Assembly: GCA_017427685.1 (NCBI GenBank)
Contig: JAFRSH010000023.1
Coordinates: forward strand, 21,213 to 85,212
DNA: 64,000 nt
Direction of reading: 5' to 3'
Source of the DNA: Lachnospiraceae bacterium
GTDB taxonomy: Bacteria; Bacillota; Clostridia; Lachnospirales; Lachnospiraceae
The translations under genes were made by a program, and so were the position numbers. Of the stretch, positions 1 through 8,542 are shown in pieces. The notes beneath the pieces are model-generated. The model was not told the DNA's origin and did no database searches. It was given only the letters and a program-made list of their open reading frames with translations. Numbering within the stretch: the first letter of the stretch is position 1; each line of letters starts with the position of its first letter.

Positions 1-485
1 TACGGAGCAACGAGCATCGACAGACCGACACCGGTGCAGATCGTAACGGAAGGCGTTACAAGAATATCAACTTTGGTCGTCTTGGAGACAAGTTTTCCCA
101 TCTCGGTCGCGATGATCGCGATGAAGAATACCGCAAGCGGTCCCCCAGCTCCGCCGAGCGTATTGGCCGCGCTGCCGACAGCTATCATCGAGAAGATGAC
201 GAGCGGCGAGCCCTTGAGCGAGTACGCGATGGCTGCTGCCATTGCAGGTCCCGCAACTGCTTTTGCATAATTACCCGCTTCCGTGAAAAACTCGATACCA
301 AACTGTGTTCCGATAGTGGAAAGTATCGTTCCGATAAGAAGAGAAGCAAACAAGCCGTTCGCCATGGCACTCATAGCGTCAATAAAGTACGCTTTGGCCG
401 AGAACACGATGTTCTGCTTTTTGAGGAAAGCCTTAAAGCCGCCTCCTGAAGTAGTCTTCTGTACTTCGTCCCTATTTTCTTCCAT
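1..485 (-). CDS. PTS IIC / PfoR-like membrane permease, 5' part only
   Basis: The gene runs off the left edge; the first 161 codons are visible. The protein starts MEENRDEVQK and soon reaches a segment (residues about 19-60, with FLKKQNIVFSAKAYFIDAMS) typical of the PTS_EIIC_2 / PfoR family of membrane proteins. Several glycine- and alanine-rich hydrophobic helices follow (about 42-62, 73-105, 107-130). Family members are annotated as sugar PTS IIC-like permeases or regulators such as PfoR; substrate cannot be told. Start ATG at 483-485 chosen because a perfect hairpin lies between it and the only good Shine-Dalgarno (see next entry). No partner gene is visible because the gene is cut. Confidence 0.8.
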   Translation of the reverse strand, partial: MEENRDEVQKTTSGGGFKAFLKKQNIVFSAKAYFIDAMSAMANGLFASLLIGTILSTIGTQFGIEFFTEAGNYAKAVAGPAMAAAIAYSLKGSPLVIFSMIAVGSAANTLGGAGGPLAVFFIAIIATEMGKLVSKTTKVDILVTPSVTICTGVGLSMLVAP

Positions 486-517
486 CTCTTTGTGTCCGCT
501 CTTTAGCGGACTCTCCT
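486..517 (-). promoter_or_regulatory. Shine-Dalgarno separated from the start codon by a hairpin
   Basis: On the minus strand AGGAGA (512-517) is followed directly by a perfect 7-bp hairpin, GTCCGCT-AAAG-AGCGGAC (494-511), then 8 nt, then the ATG of the permease gene. The linear spacing of 26 nt is too long for initiation, but with the hairpin formed the effective spacing is 8 nt. This is seen directly; a role in translation is inferred by analogy with the folded spacers known from some phage T4 genes. Confidence 0.55.
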
Positions 518-632
518 TTCGCCCACTCAGGTGCTATTTTGTAAATCCCCATACAATAGCCCTATCATACCCTTAAGTACCTTCTATCATAAACACGCTC
601 GTCCCCGGCCTCTGACGGCAGGTAGCCTGCGT

Positions 633-1073
633 TTATGACTTTTTCTTAGCGATGGCTTCCTTAAGAAGCGGCTCGCAGATCTCAAAGATCCTCTCCTTCT
701 TCCCCTCAAGAAAGAGGTATCCGATCAGTGCTTCAAATCCGGTCGCAGTGTGATACTCGACCCTTGAAGCCGACTTGGGGATCGATGTGCTGTTCGCGTT
801 CTTGCCGCGACGGTACGCGTCCCTTTCGTCATCCTCGAGTGAATCTTCGATCGTCTTTGCAAAGGCCGCCTGAGCTTTCGCACTGACCATGCGCGTCGCG
901 ATCCTGTTAAGGTCGCTCACGTGATTGAGTCCGCTCTCAACAAGCGTAGACCTGACAACGATCTCAAATACACTGTCTCCGATATATGCCAGAGTCAGAC
1001 CCGGGAGAGCCTTCGGATCACGTTCCTTGATCCCGAGCTTCTCACACAGGTCACAGACCAAAGCTTCTGCCAT
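633..1073 (-). CDS. mrnC: Mini-ribonuclease 3
   Basis: 146 aa, the usual size for MrnC, a dimeric RNase III-type catalytic domain without the double-stranded RNA-binding domain that matures 23S rRNA ends in Bacillota. Hallmarks: LAYIGDSVFE near residues 28-37 with the catalytic acidic residues, and the C-terminal block EYHTATGFEALIGYL (about 105-119). The start ATG has AGGAG six bases upstream. It lies 12 nt downstream of cysS in the same direction, the classic cysS-mrnC arrangement of Bacillota, so cotranscription is likely. Confidence 0.95.
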   Translation of the reverse strand: MAEALVCDLCEKLGIKERDPKALPGLTLAYIGDSVFEIVVRSTLVESGLNHVSDLNRIATRMVSAKAQAAFAKTIEDSLEDDERDAYRRGKNANSTSIPKSASRVEYHTATGFEALIGYLFLEGKKERIFEICEPLLKEAIAKKKS

Positions 1074-1085
1074 TATAGTCTCCTC

Positions 1086-2504
1086 TTATTTCTGTACCGA
1101 CCAAACAACGCCCTCACGGGTGTCCTTGATCACGATACCCTTCGAAGCGAGCTCGTCACGGATGCTGTCGGCGGTAGCGAAATCCTTGGCCTTCTTGGCC
1201 TCGGCACGCTTCGCGATCATCTCTTCAACGTAGGTCTTAAGTTCTTCGTCAACGCCTTCGTCCTCTTTCGCTTCCTCGGGCTTCAAAAGATCGAGTCCGA
1301 GCACGGTGTCAAAGGACTTAAGGAGTTCAACCTTAGTAGCGTTGCTCATATCGGCCTTGATCACTTCGTAAACAACGGTGAGTGCGGACGATGTGTTCAC
1401 GTCACTTGCGAGGGCAGCGATGAACTTGTCCTTATATGCGTTAAAAGCCTCAGTATCAACTGTGCCCTGCTCGCCGGTCGTGCAGCGAAGTGCAGCCTTG
1501 CGGAGCTTGTCATAAGCCGAAACCGCGTTGTCGAGAGCGTCGTACGAGAACTCGAGCGGCTTACGGTAATGTGACTGCAGGCAGAAGAACCTGTAAGCAA
1601 GCGGGTTGTAGCCGGCCTCCTTGAGGACGGTCACAGTGAGGATGTTGCCCTTCGACTTGCTCATCTTGCCCGAGCGGTCGTTGAGGTGATGAACGTGGAA
1701 CCAGTAGTTGCACCACTTGTGACCGATGAACGACTCGCTCTGCGCGATCTCGTTCGTGTGATGAGGGAAGATGTTGTCCACGCCGCCGCAGTGGATGTCC
1801 ATGTACTCGCCGAGATGCTTCATGCTGATGCAGGAGCACTCGATGTGCCAACCGGGGTAACCGACGCCCCAAGGGCTGTCCCACTTGAGCGCCTGATCCT
1901 CGAACTTCGACTTGGTGAACCAGAGCACGAAATCGTTCTTGTTGCGCTTGTTGGTGTCTTCTTCAACGTCATCCCTGACGCCGACCATAAGCTCGTCCTC
2001 GTTCTGATTGCCGAAGACGTAGTAATCCTTGAGCTTCGAAGTATCGAAGTAGATGTTCTCCCCTGCCTTGTAGGCATAGCCCTTCTCGAGAAGGCCTTCG
2101 ATCATGTTGATGAACTCGGGGATGCAGTTCGTAGCGGGCTCGACAACGTCGGGCGTCTTGATGTTGAGGGCTGCGCAGTCGGTAAAGAATGCCTTGGTGT
2201 AGAAGTCGGCGATCTCCATGACCGTCTTGTTCTCGCGCTTGGCGCCCTTGAGCATCTTGTCCTCGCCGGTGTCGGCGTCGCTCGAAAGGTGGCCCACGTC
2301 AGTGATGTTCATGACTCTCTTGACGTCGTAGCCCATGTAGCGCAGCGATTTCTCGAGGATATCCTCGCAGATATAGCTGCGGAGGTTTCCGATATGTGCA
2401 AAGTGGTAAACGGTGGGGCCGCATGTGTACATGCTGACCTTGCCCTCCGTGTTGGGGACAAAGTCCTCCACCTTCTTGGTTAACGTATTGTATATTCTTA
2501 ACAT
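1086..2504 (-). CDS. cysS: Cysteinyl-tRNA synthetase
   Basis: 472-aa class I aminoacyl-tRNA synthetase charging tRNA-Cys in the cytoplasm. The HIGH-type motif FAHIGN is near residues 34-39 just after the zinc-ligand Cys of YTCGPTVYH, the second zinc region is GWHIEC...GGVDNIFPHH, and the KMSKS loop GKMSKSKGN is near residue 280. A helical anticodon-binding C-terminus (DALDNAVSAYDKL onward) is complete. Length is normal. It is followed at 12 nt by mrnC. Confidence 0.97.
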   Translation of the reverse strand: MLRIYNTLTKKVEDFVPNTEGKVSMYTCGPTVYHFAHIGNLRSYICEDILEKSLRYMGYDVKRVMNITDVGHLSSDADTGEDKMLKGAKRENKTVMEIADFYTKAFFTDCAALNIKTPDVVEPATNCIPEFINMIEGLLEKGYAYKAGENIYFDTSKLKDYYVFGNQNEDELMVGVRDDVEEDTNKRNKNDFVLWFTKSKFEDQALKWDSPWGVGYPGWHIECSCISMKHLGEYMDIHCGGVDNIFPHHTNEIAQSESFIGHKWCNYWFHVHHLNDRSGKMSKSKGNILTVTVLKEAGYNPLAYRFFCLQSHYRKPLEFSYDALDNAVSAYDKLRKAALRCTTGEQGTVDTEAFNAYKDKFIAALASDVNTSSALTVVYEVIKADMSNATKVELLKSFDTVLGLDLLKPEEAKEDEGVDEELKTYVEEMIAKRAEAKKAKDFATADSIRDELASKGIVIKDTREGVVWSVQK

Positions 2505-2566
2505 AGCTTTGTTCCTGCCTTACGATTTGATTAATCCTTCAGCGGCATTAACGCTTATGTGACAGA

Positions 2567-4255
2567 TCAGAAGATTCTCCATCCACAGATGAACCTTGAG
2601 CTCCACCACGACGAAAGCGGTCTGTGCATGATCTTCTGACGTGACGACGATGCATCGATAACGGTGCCGTCCTCACCGATGATACCCACGTGACCCGTAA
2701 CGACAATGATATCGCCGGCCTTCAGTGATGAGTATGATGTGATCTTCTTATACTTGCCCACCGTACGCCACTGGTAGGATGTGATATAACTCTGCTTAAC
2801 GCCCACCTGGTTGAGGCACCAGTAAACGAAGCCCGAACAGTCGAACTGGTTGGGTCCCTTCGCTCCGTACTTGTACTTGCAACCAAGCTTCGAAAGCGCA
2901 ACCTGAAGGAGCGACTTAACAGAGCCGCCGCTCGCGCTTCCTGTTTCAACAGCGCCCGACGAAGATCCCGATGAACCCTTGCCCGTGCCGCCCGTGAGGA
3001 GCGTCATGGTCTTGGGTCCGACGTTACCGTCCGCCGAAAGGCCGTTATTCTTCTGGAATTCCTTTACTGCCTTGTCGGTAACCTCACCGAAGTAGCCTGT
3101 TGCACTGCCCTTTGAGAGATAGCCGAGCTTGATGAGCATCTCCTGAACACGCTTGACCGTATCACCTTCGTCTCCGATAACGAGACCGTTGGGGATAGCC
3201 GATGTGCTCATGATCTTGTCTCTTGTTGTAGGTCCGAGGTAGCCGTCAACGACAAGGTCGTTACGCGACTGGAAGAGCTTTACGGCGGCAAGCGTATCGT
3301 TACCGTAGCTTCCGTCGGGCTCTGTTGTCAGATAAGCCAGCTCTTTCAGCCGCTTCTGACACTCGAGTACTATATCGTTCTTGTCACCGAACGAAACAAC
3401 GTTGGCCTTGACATCACCGTAATACAAGAGCTCGGTGGTCGCTGTGCCGACGAGACCGTCAGCCGTGAGGCCGTTCGCGTTCTGGAGTGCGCGCACGGCG
3501 TTCTCCGTCTCGGTTCCGAACGTTCCGTTGATAAGACTCTTCTTCTCGAGGTAACCAAGCTCGTAGAGACGTGTCTGGACAAGCTTGATATCGTCACCCT
3601 CCATGCCTTTCTTGAGGAGGTAGGACTTAGCTGTGGGATCGAGGATCATGGCGATCGTTTCCTGACCCATGATACCGTCCTGTTTGAGGTCGTTCTGCCT
3701 CTGGAAGCGCTTAACGGCCTCCATGGTGATGCTTCCGTAGTAATTGGTGGGCTCGGCGGGCTCCATGAAGCCGAGGTCCATCAGCTTGGACTGGATAACG
3801 GCGACACTCGAATCCCTGGTGCCGCGGTTGTAGATCGGAAGGAACTCGACTTCGTTGATATCGAGAACGACTTCCTCGTCATCGTCACCGTACATCGTGA
3901 CTTCGTAATTCTCAAGAAGTTCTTCCATGATCTGTCCCTGAAGGTCACCCTCGGAGATCACGTACGGATCCTCGTCTTCGGGCTCCGGAACAGGAGTAGG
4001 TGTGGGCTCGGGTGTGATGATCACCGCGATCGCCTCAACTTCGCCGGCGGGATTACCCAGAACTATGGGCGCTTCCGTACCCCAGTCAACATCTCCGGTG
4101 ATCTCGGGTGTCGCGATCTCCGTCTCTTCTGCGGAGCTTTCGGCACCGACCTCGCCGGACGAATCAAACAGTACAGAGCAAATGATCATACAGACCATAA
4201 CCACAAGCATGGAGATGATCCCCACCCTGTACTTTAATATATGAGATTTAAACAT
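2567..4255 (-). CDS. NlpC/P60 peptidoglycan endopeptidase with four peptidoglycan-binding repeats
   Basis: 562 aa, exported. An N-terminal membrane segment (about 10-32) is followed by a Glu/Pro/Thr-rich linker with TPEPTPTPVPEPE, then four PG_binding_1 repeats (about 140-210, 212-280, 284-350, 355-425; each with a pattern like G..Gx.V..lQ..L..lGyl and dG..G..T...i), a Ser/Gly linker and a C-terminal NlpC/P60 domain (about 450-562). The catalytic Cys is in NQFDCSGFVYW (near 472) and the His in GHVGI (near 522). It should cut stem peptides in the wall. Start ATG has GGAAGGAA upstream; it has its own promoter at 4354-4381. Confidence 0.92.
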   Translation of the reverse strand: MFKSHILKYRVGIISMLVVMVCMIICSVLFDSSGEVGAESSAEETEIATPEITGDVDWGTEAPIVLGNPAGEVEAIAVIITPEPTPTPVPEPEDEDPYVISEGDLQGQIMEELLENYEVTMYGDDDEEVVLDINEVEFLPIYNRGTRDSSVAVIQSKLMDLGFMEPAEPTNYYGSITMEAVKRFQRQNDLKQDGIMGQETIAMILDPTAKSYLLKKGMEGDDIKLVQTRLYELGYLEKKSLINGTFGTETENAVRALQNANGLTADGLVGTATTELLYYGDVKANVVSFGDKNDIVLECQKRLKELAYLTTEPDGSYGNDTLAAVKLFQSRNDLVVDGYLGPTTRDKIMSTSAIPNGLVIGDEGDTVKRVQEMLIKLGYLSKGSATGYFGEVTDKAVKEFQKNNGLSADGNVGPKTMTLLTGGTGKGSSGSSSGAVETGSASGGSVKSLLQVALSKLGCKYKYGAKGPNQFDCSGFVYWCLNQVGVKQSYITSYQWRTVGKYKKITSYSSLKAGDIIVVTGHVGIIGEDGTVIDASSSRQKIMHRPLSSWWSSRFICGWRIF

Positions 4256-4353
4256 TACTGAAAGTATTCCTTCCCCGGATCAATTCCGTGATAAGTGCCT
4301 GCCCTTCTCCCGATGCCCGGTTGCATCCTGCAGGCATACAAATTCGCCATAAT

Positions 4354-4381
4354 ATTATAACAGAAAATCCCGAATTTTCAA
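4354..4381 (-). promoter_or_regulatory. Sigma-A-type promoter for the NlpC/P60 gene
   Basis: Minus strand TTGAAA (4376-4381), 16-nt spacer, TATAAT (4354-4359). Predicted transcript start near 4347, leaving a leader of about 90 nt before the ATG at 4255. Confidence 0.6.
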
Positions 4382-4458
4382 GAAAAACCGTACCCGTAAT
4401 CGAGCAGGCCGGCTCCTGCCCGATGTGACGGGTCATCCCGCGTACAAGTCAGCTCGCG

Positions 4459-4488
4459 CAAAAGACCTCCCGCTTCAGGCGGGAGGTC
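4459..4488 (-). terminator. Rho-independent terminator of the YIP1-like gene
   Basis: Perfect 10-bp stem GACCTCCCGC / GCGGGAGGTC (4464-4473 and 4479-4488) with a 5-nt loop, followed on the minus strand by TTTT. It lies 55 nt after the stop of the 292-aa gene and before the promoter of the NlpC gene. Confidence 0.75.
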
Positions 4489-4543
4489 CATGTCTTTATA
4501 AAGTGTGTTTGATCGTCCGAAACCGGATCAGATCGCGAGCCGT

Positions 4544-5422
4544 TTAGAACCAGCTTGCAAGATCCGAGAAGCTCGAGTAAAGATTGCTGAGCGAACGTGA
4601 TGCAGCTGCGTTTGCCATCCAGTAATTGAAACCGTACATAGCACATGTGCCGATCGCAAGAGCGCCCACAACGATGAAGCTGAAGAGGATCGACTTGTTC
4701 TTGTCCTTGATGTAGGTATCAATAATAGCAGCGTAATATATGAATGCGAAAATGATTGCGGCTACAAAGAAGAATTCCTTAAGAGCTCCGCCCAAAAGGC
4801 CGAGAGTTCCGTAAAGGAACCAGCACATAGTGCAGGGGATCGTTGCAACGAGGCATGCGTTAAGTGACTTCGCAAAGGTCAGGCCTGCCTTTCCGCAAAG
4901 GCCGCTGATAAGCGCTGCGATACCTACTCTGAATCCACCGAGAACGATCGCTGCGATCAATGACCAAAGGATCGAGATAGGTCCGACACCCATCACGAAG
5001 CAAACGATCATGATCATGATCCATGCAACAAGTACATAAAGTCCGCCGAGAACGAATCCCGAAGCGTTAGGGATCTTGCCCGAAACTGCATCGGTAACAA
5101 GTGTGAGCGGTTTTGTAAAGAATGCACCGAACTGCTTGAACGCCTCTCCGAAAGCGCTGGGGCCTGCGGGTACTGCAGCGGGATAAGGCTGATAGCCCTG
5201 AGGTGCCTGCTGAGGGTAACCCTGGGGTGCCTGCTGGTACTGGGGAGCCTGCTGATACTGAGGTGCGGGCTGAGGTGCTGCCTGAGGAACAGGCTGGGGA
5301 GCGGGTGCAGGTGCGGGAGCGGGTGCAGGCTGAGAAGCAGCCGCTGCAGCTGCCTGAGCACCGGGGCAACTACAAACGCCGCCGTCCGGGATCTGTGAAC
5401 CGCAATACTTACAAAAAGCCAT
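4544..5422 (-). CDS. Zinc-ribbon plus Pro/Gln-rich linker plus YIP1-like membrane domain
   Basis: 292 aa. The N-terminus carries a small zinc-ribbon-like knuckle (CKYC at 4-7 and CSC at 17-19). Residues about 25-90 are a low-complexity Pro/Ala/Gln/Tyr linker with repeated PQYQQAPQ units. The C-terminal part from about 120 is five or so hydrophobic helices resembling the YIP1 family. Function unknown; such proteins are common single genes in Clostridia. Start ATG has AAGGAGG seven bases upstream. It ends in its own terminator, so it is probably monocistronic. Confidence 0.75.
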   Translation of the reverse strand: MAFCKYCGSQIPDGGVCSCPGAQAAAAAASQPAPAPAPAPAPQPVPQAAPQPAPQYQQAPQYQQAPQGYPQQAPQGYQPYPAAVPAGPSAFGEAFKQFGAFFTKPLTLVTDAVSGKIPNASGFVLGGLYVLVAWIMIMIVCFVMGVGPISILWSLIAAIVLGGFRVGIAALISGLCGKAGLTFAKSLNACLVATIPCTMCWFLYGTLGLLGGALKEFFFVAAIIFAFIYYAAIIDTYIKDKNKSILFSFIVVGALAIGTCAMYGFNYWMANAAASRSLSNLYSSFSDLASWF

Positions 5423-5557
5423 GATAATACCTCCTTATTACGCTAAAAGATCTATCTATAATTCTATATCATTACAAGCGTTTTGTGTATAGAAATATAT
5501 AAAACCGACATGATTTTTTTTTAAAACTCGCTCTGCTTCATTCGAGGAAAAATCTGC

Positions 5558-5587
5558 TTGACAAGAGAATAATGGGGATTGTATAAT
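5558..5587 (+). promoter_or_regulatory. Consensus promoter reading toward the tRNA pair
   Basis: TTGACA (5558-5563), 18-nt spacer, TATAAT (5582-5587). Both hexamers are perfect. The only plus-strand genes downstream are tRNA-Val and tRNA-Met, about 280 nt away across the duplicated repeat, so this is the likely promoter of that transcript. Confidence 0.65.
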
Positions 5588-5642
5588 TACTGCGTTGCGC
5601 GCAGGGATGTAAACTCTGCGACATAAGCGAAACGTAGCGACT

Positions 5643-5699
5643 CGCTCCGTTTCACTTCGCGACCCTACCGAAAAAAAATGCGGTGGAGCATCGCACATT
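5643..5699. repeat. Short dispersed repeat, copy 1
   Basis: A unit beginning CGCTCCG, then CTTCGCGACCCTACCG, an A-run, and GCGGTGGAGCATCGCAC. The core 5655-5699 matches copy 2 (5781-5825) at all but two positions. Not coding. The repeat lies in the 450-base stretch between the YIP1-like gene and the tRNAs, which otherwise holds only the promoter and small hairpins (for example CAAAATCCGC-GAA-GCGGATTTTG at 5841-5863). Confidence 0.7.
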
Positions 5700-5769
5700 A
5701 TGTGTAGCGGTTGGAAATACGTTTTTTTTCATCGTCACAGGTATGTGACTCGAAAAAAAACTCATGATT

Positions 5770-5825
5770 CGCTCCGCAGGCTTCGCGACCCTACCGAAAA
5801 AATATGCGGTGGGGCATCGCACATT
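5770..5825. repeat. Short dispersed repeat, copy 2
   Basis: Same orientation as copy 1. The spacer between CGCTCCG and CTTCGCG is one base shorter and differs in sequence; the 45-base core has two mismatches. Origin unknown: it could be a REP-like intergenic family or a remnant of a mobile element next to tRNA genes. Confidence 0.7.
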
Positions 5826-5873
5826 TTTTCGTCGGGCTCTCAAAATCCGCGAAGCGGATTTTGGAGATCATAG

Positions 5874-5946
5874 GGGATCTTAGCTCAGCTGGGAGAGCAT
5901 CTGCCTTACAAGCAGAGGGTCATAGGTTCGAGCCCTATAGGTCCCA
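5874..5946 (+). tRNA. tRNA-Val (anticodon TAC)
   Basis: 73 nt. The acceptor arms GGGATCT and AGGTCCC pair with one G-T. The D arm has TAGCTCAGCTGGGAGAGC, the anticodon stem TCTGC/GCAGA holds loop CTTACAA with anticodon TAC, and the T arm has GGTTCGAGCC. Discriminator A; CCA is not encoded. Confidence 0.96.
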
Positions 5947-5993
5947 TCGGAAGGAAACTTCCTTTAAATGTGGAAACGAGTTTTCCACTATAT

Positions 5994-6067
5994 GGCGAAG
6001 TAGCTCAGTTGGCCAGAGCACGCGGTTCATACCCGCGGTGTCGAGGGTTCGAATCCCCCCTTCGCTA
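5994..6067 (+). tRNA. tRNA-Met (anticodon CAT)
   Basis: 74 nt. Acceptor GGCGAAG/CTTCGCT with G1-T72, anticodon stem CGCGG/CCGCG, loop TTCATAC, T arm GGGTTCGAATCCC. An elongator-type tRNA-Met rather than an initiator, which would carry an unpaired C1. CCA is not encoded. The 47-nt spacer from tRNA-Val carries two small hairpins (GGAAG-GAAA-CTTCC and TGGAAA...TTTTCCA), possibly processing sites. Confidence 0.95.
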
Positions 6068-6076
6068 TATTTATAA

Positions 6077-6107
6077 ACGGCTCACGGATCTGTGAGCCGT
6101 TTTTTTA
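6077..6107 (+). terminator. Rho-independent terminator after the tRNAs
   Basis: Stem ACGGCTCAC / GTGAGCCGT (6077-6085, 6092-6100) with a 6-nt loop and a run of Ts. It ends the tRNA transcript. The minus-strand EAL gene ends at 6119 and may also use this hairpin, though its T-run on that side is short. Confidence 0.9.
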
Positions 6108-6118
6108 TCAAATACATG

Positions 6119-8335
6119 TCACACCTCTCCCCCGACGGTTCCAACCTCTTCAAACCCTGCTGTACTCCCAAGGTCTGCCGTACCTTCACCGGCTGCGTCG
6201 AGACCTCTTTCGAACAATCCGTACTCCGCAGCCTCGACACTCTCGGCTGCTCTTCTGAGGTTCGCCTCGTTGTCCTTCATGCGGGTCTCGTAGTCGGGCC
6301 CGGGCATGGGCTTGGCGTAGTAGTAACCCTGGATCATATCGCAACCCTGCGAAGCAAGGAAGTCAACCTGTTCCTTGACCTCAACACCCTCCGCAACGGT
6401 ACGCATGTTAAGACTCTTGGCAAGACGGATCGCCTCACTGACGACGATCTCACCCCTGACACCGCTGCCCTCGCCGCGGAAGAACTCCGCATCAAGCTTG
6501 AGGACATCCAGAGGCATGTCTTTGAGCGAATTGAGTGACGAGTAACCCGAACCGAAGTCGTCCATCGAAACCACGAAACCGTAGCCCTTGAGTCTGGTGA
6601 TAGTCTCGAGGAGCGCCTTCTTGTCATCGAAGAATGCGCTCTCCGTAAGCTCTATCTCGATATACTCATGAGGAGTACCCACCTCGTCGACCATATCTCT
6701 GATCTGCTCGGCAAGATCCGCCTCGATAAAGTGTGCTCTCGAAACATTGACAGACACGGGCACGCACTTGAAGCCGAGGTCAAGCCAGCGCTTCTGGTCG
6801 CGGGCAACGTGTGTGATCATATAGTGGTCGATCTCCGTGATGAAGCCGTTCTTCTCGAAGATCGGGATTATCTTTCCGGGAGGAACAAATCCGAAATCGG
6901 GCGATACCCAACGGATGAGTGCCTCTGCGCCCTTGAGCTCGTCGGTCTGAGGATCGTACTTGGGCTGGTAGTAAACCTGGAACTCCTCGTTCTCGATAGC
7001 CTGACGCTGCTTCTCCTGAACACTGTCGATCCACTTCCTGTCTGCAACCATGCTCTCGTCGAAGAACGCAACTCCCGACTCCTCGGATCCGTCCATGGTA
7101 CTGCGTGTCGTGCAGGCGTTGTTGTACGCGATCTCCATGTCGAAGTAACGCCTCTTGACGATCTTGCCGCCCGGGTTGCGTGCGATACCGATCAGATCGG
7201 CACCTGCCTGGAAGTGGAATATATGCTCGTTGTCGATGTGCTGCAGTCCTCTGACGAGATCGTTCAGTCTGTTCTCGAGTTCTTTCTTGTCATTAAACCT
7301 GAGAAGAAGGGCAAACTCCGCGCCCGTGACTCTCGCGCACATCTCCTTTCTCCGGAGATTCTTGTTGAGATAGATGTCGATACGTCTTAACAGCTCGTCG
7401 CCGTCGGCGATCGAATGACAGATACAGAAATTCCTGTAGTTTACGAACACCAGATTAACAACCGCAAAGGTGTCTCTCTTGGCGACAGAACTCCTCATGT
7501 AATGCTCACCGCGCAGCAGGAACCACATCCAGTTCTTGCCGTGTGTTGAAAGATCGGTAAAGAAGATCTTAGCAGCGTTCCTACGTCTGACAAGCTCCTT
7601 GATGAGATTGACAAGGATCACGATAAAGAGTACCAGCACGAGGATCGCAAGCAGAGCGAACAGGAGGATAAGCCAAGATGCATCCGTCATGTTGAGCTTG
7701 ATGAATACCTTGCCGCACAGCACATTGCCCGTGTCTCCGAGAGGCATGTCGATCCACATGGGGATCTTGACAACCGCGCCCGAGATATTGAAGATCTCAC
7801 CGGCCCAGCCTCCGGCCGACGCCGTTCCGACCTCAGAGGTATACTCCATCAGGTCGTCCACGCGTGAGATCACCTCAAAAATGTTGTAATCGATGTGTCC
7901 CGTCTCATCGACACTCAAAAGAGGGATCTTTGTGTCCGTGCGGACCATGATCCTGTTCGTGTTGTCGTCTTCCTCGTCGTCCGTGTACAGAAGGAATGCG
8001 TTCTGTGCAGTCAGCGACGAAGTGTTTTCTCCGTGTTCGTAAAGGATATCACCGTTCAGATCAAAGATATAATAGTCGCGGCCTTCGGCATCGAGGAGTC
8101 TGTAAACATCCTCTCCGTCCACCGCATCGATTGCTTCTTCATAGACACGACCCATGTACTGAAGGTCGTTATACTCTGCTCCGAGCTTGGAATCAACGAT
8201 ATAATTAACAATAAGTGAAGCAAGCCCCCAAACGATCATGCTCATCATAACGCACATGACGATGAAGCTTGCGATAGAAAGGAACGGATGGCCCGTACGA
8301 AGGGCCTTGAACTGTTTTCTTCTGCGCTTGTCCAT
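6119..8335 (-). CDS. Membrane cyclic-di-GMP phosphodiesterase (degenerate GGDEF + EAL)
   Basis: 738 aa. Two membrane helices (about 19-46 and 223-248) flank an extracytoplasmic sensor region. The GGDEF-like domain (about 290-440) has TGAEFALLL in place of GGDEF and should not make c-di-GMP. The EAL domain (about 460-710) keeps the catalytic set: GAEALIRW, SVNVSRAHF, IEIELTES, MDDFGSGYSSLNSL with both Asp, LKLDAEF and VAEGVE, so hydrolysis of c-di-GMP to pGpG is expected. A low-complexity acidic tail follows. Start ATG has GGAG eight bases upstream. Confidence 0.92.
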   Translation of the reverse strand: MDKRRRKQFKALRTGHPFLSIASFIVMCVMMSMIVWGLASLIVNYIVDSKLGAEYNDLQYMGRVYEEAIDAVDGEDVYRLLDAEGRDYYIFDLNGDILYEHGENTSSLTAQNAFLLYTDDEEDDNTNRIMVRTDTKIPLLSVDETGHIDYNIFEVISRVDDLMEYTSEVGTASAGGWAGEIFNISGAVVKIPMWIDMPLGDTGNVLCGKVFIKLNMTDASWLILLFALLAILVLVLFIVILVNLIKELVRRRNAAKIFFTDLSTHGKNWMWFLLRGEHYMRSSVAKRDTFAVVNLVFVNYRNFCICHSIADGDELLRRIDIYLNKNLRRKEMCARVTGAEFALLLRFNDKKELENRLNDLVRGLQHIDNEHIFHFQAGADLIGIARNPGGKIVKRRYFDMEIAYNNACTTRSTMDGSEESGVAFFDESMVADRKWIDSVQEKQRQAIENEEFQVYYQPKYDPQTDELKGAEALIRWVSPDFGFVPPGKIIPIFEKNGFITEIDHYMITHVARDQKRWLDLGFKCVPVSVNVSRAHFIEADLAEQIRDMVDEVGTPHEYIEIELTESAFFDDKKALLETITRLKGYGFVVSMDDFGSGYSSLNSLKDMPLDVLKLDAEFFRGEGSGVRGEIVVSEAIRLAKSLNMRTVAEGVEVKEQVDFLASQGCDMIQGYYYAKPMPGPDYETRMKDNEANLRRAAESVEAAEYGLFERGLDAAGEGTADLGSTAGFEEVGTVGGEV

Positions 8336-8542
8336 ACTGAATGCTCCAATTACCGGTATTCACCCCAGAAGATATCCTCTCCGTACCCACACTCGTATAT
8401 ACGCGTCATTCCCGGAACCCCAACCGGGATCAAGTCCTAAATATGTTATATCACGAAAATCCACGATTTGCCACAATTTTATGCGTGAACTTGTGTAAAT
8501 GAAGAATTTCAGGCATAAGCGTTGTCGCTGTTCGCGGCGCTA

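Noticed and set aside
5841..5863. Terminator upstream of tRNA-Val
   Set aside because: The hairpin CAAAATCCGC-GAA-GCGGATTTTG has no U-run on either strand.
5804..6076. Open frame crossing both tRNA genes
   Set aside because: It is made of tRNA and repeat sequence; no ribosome site.
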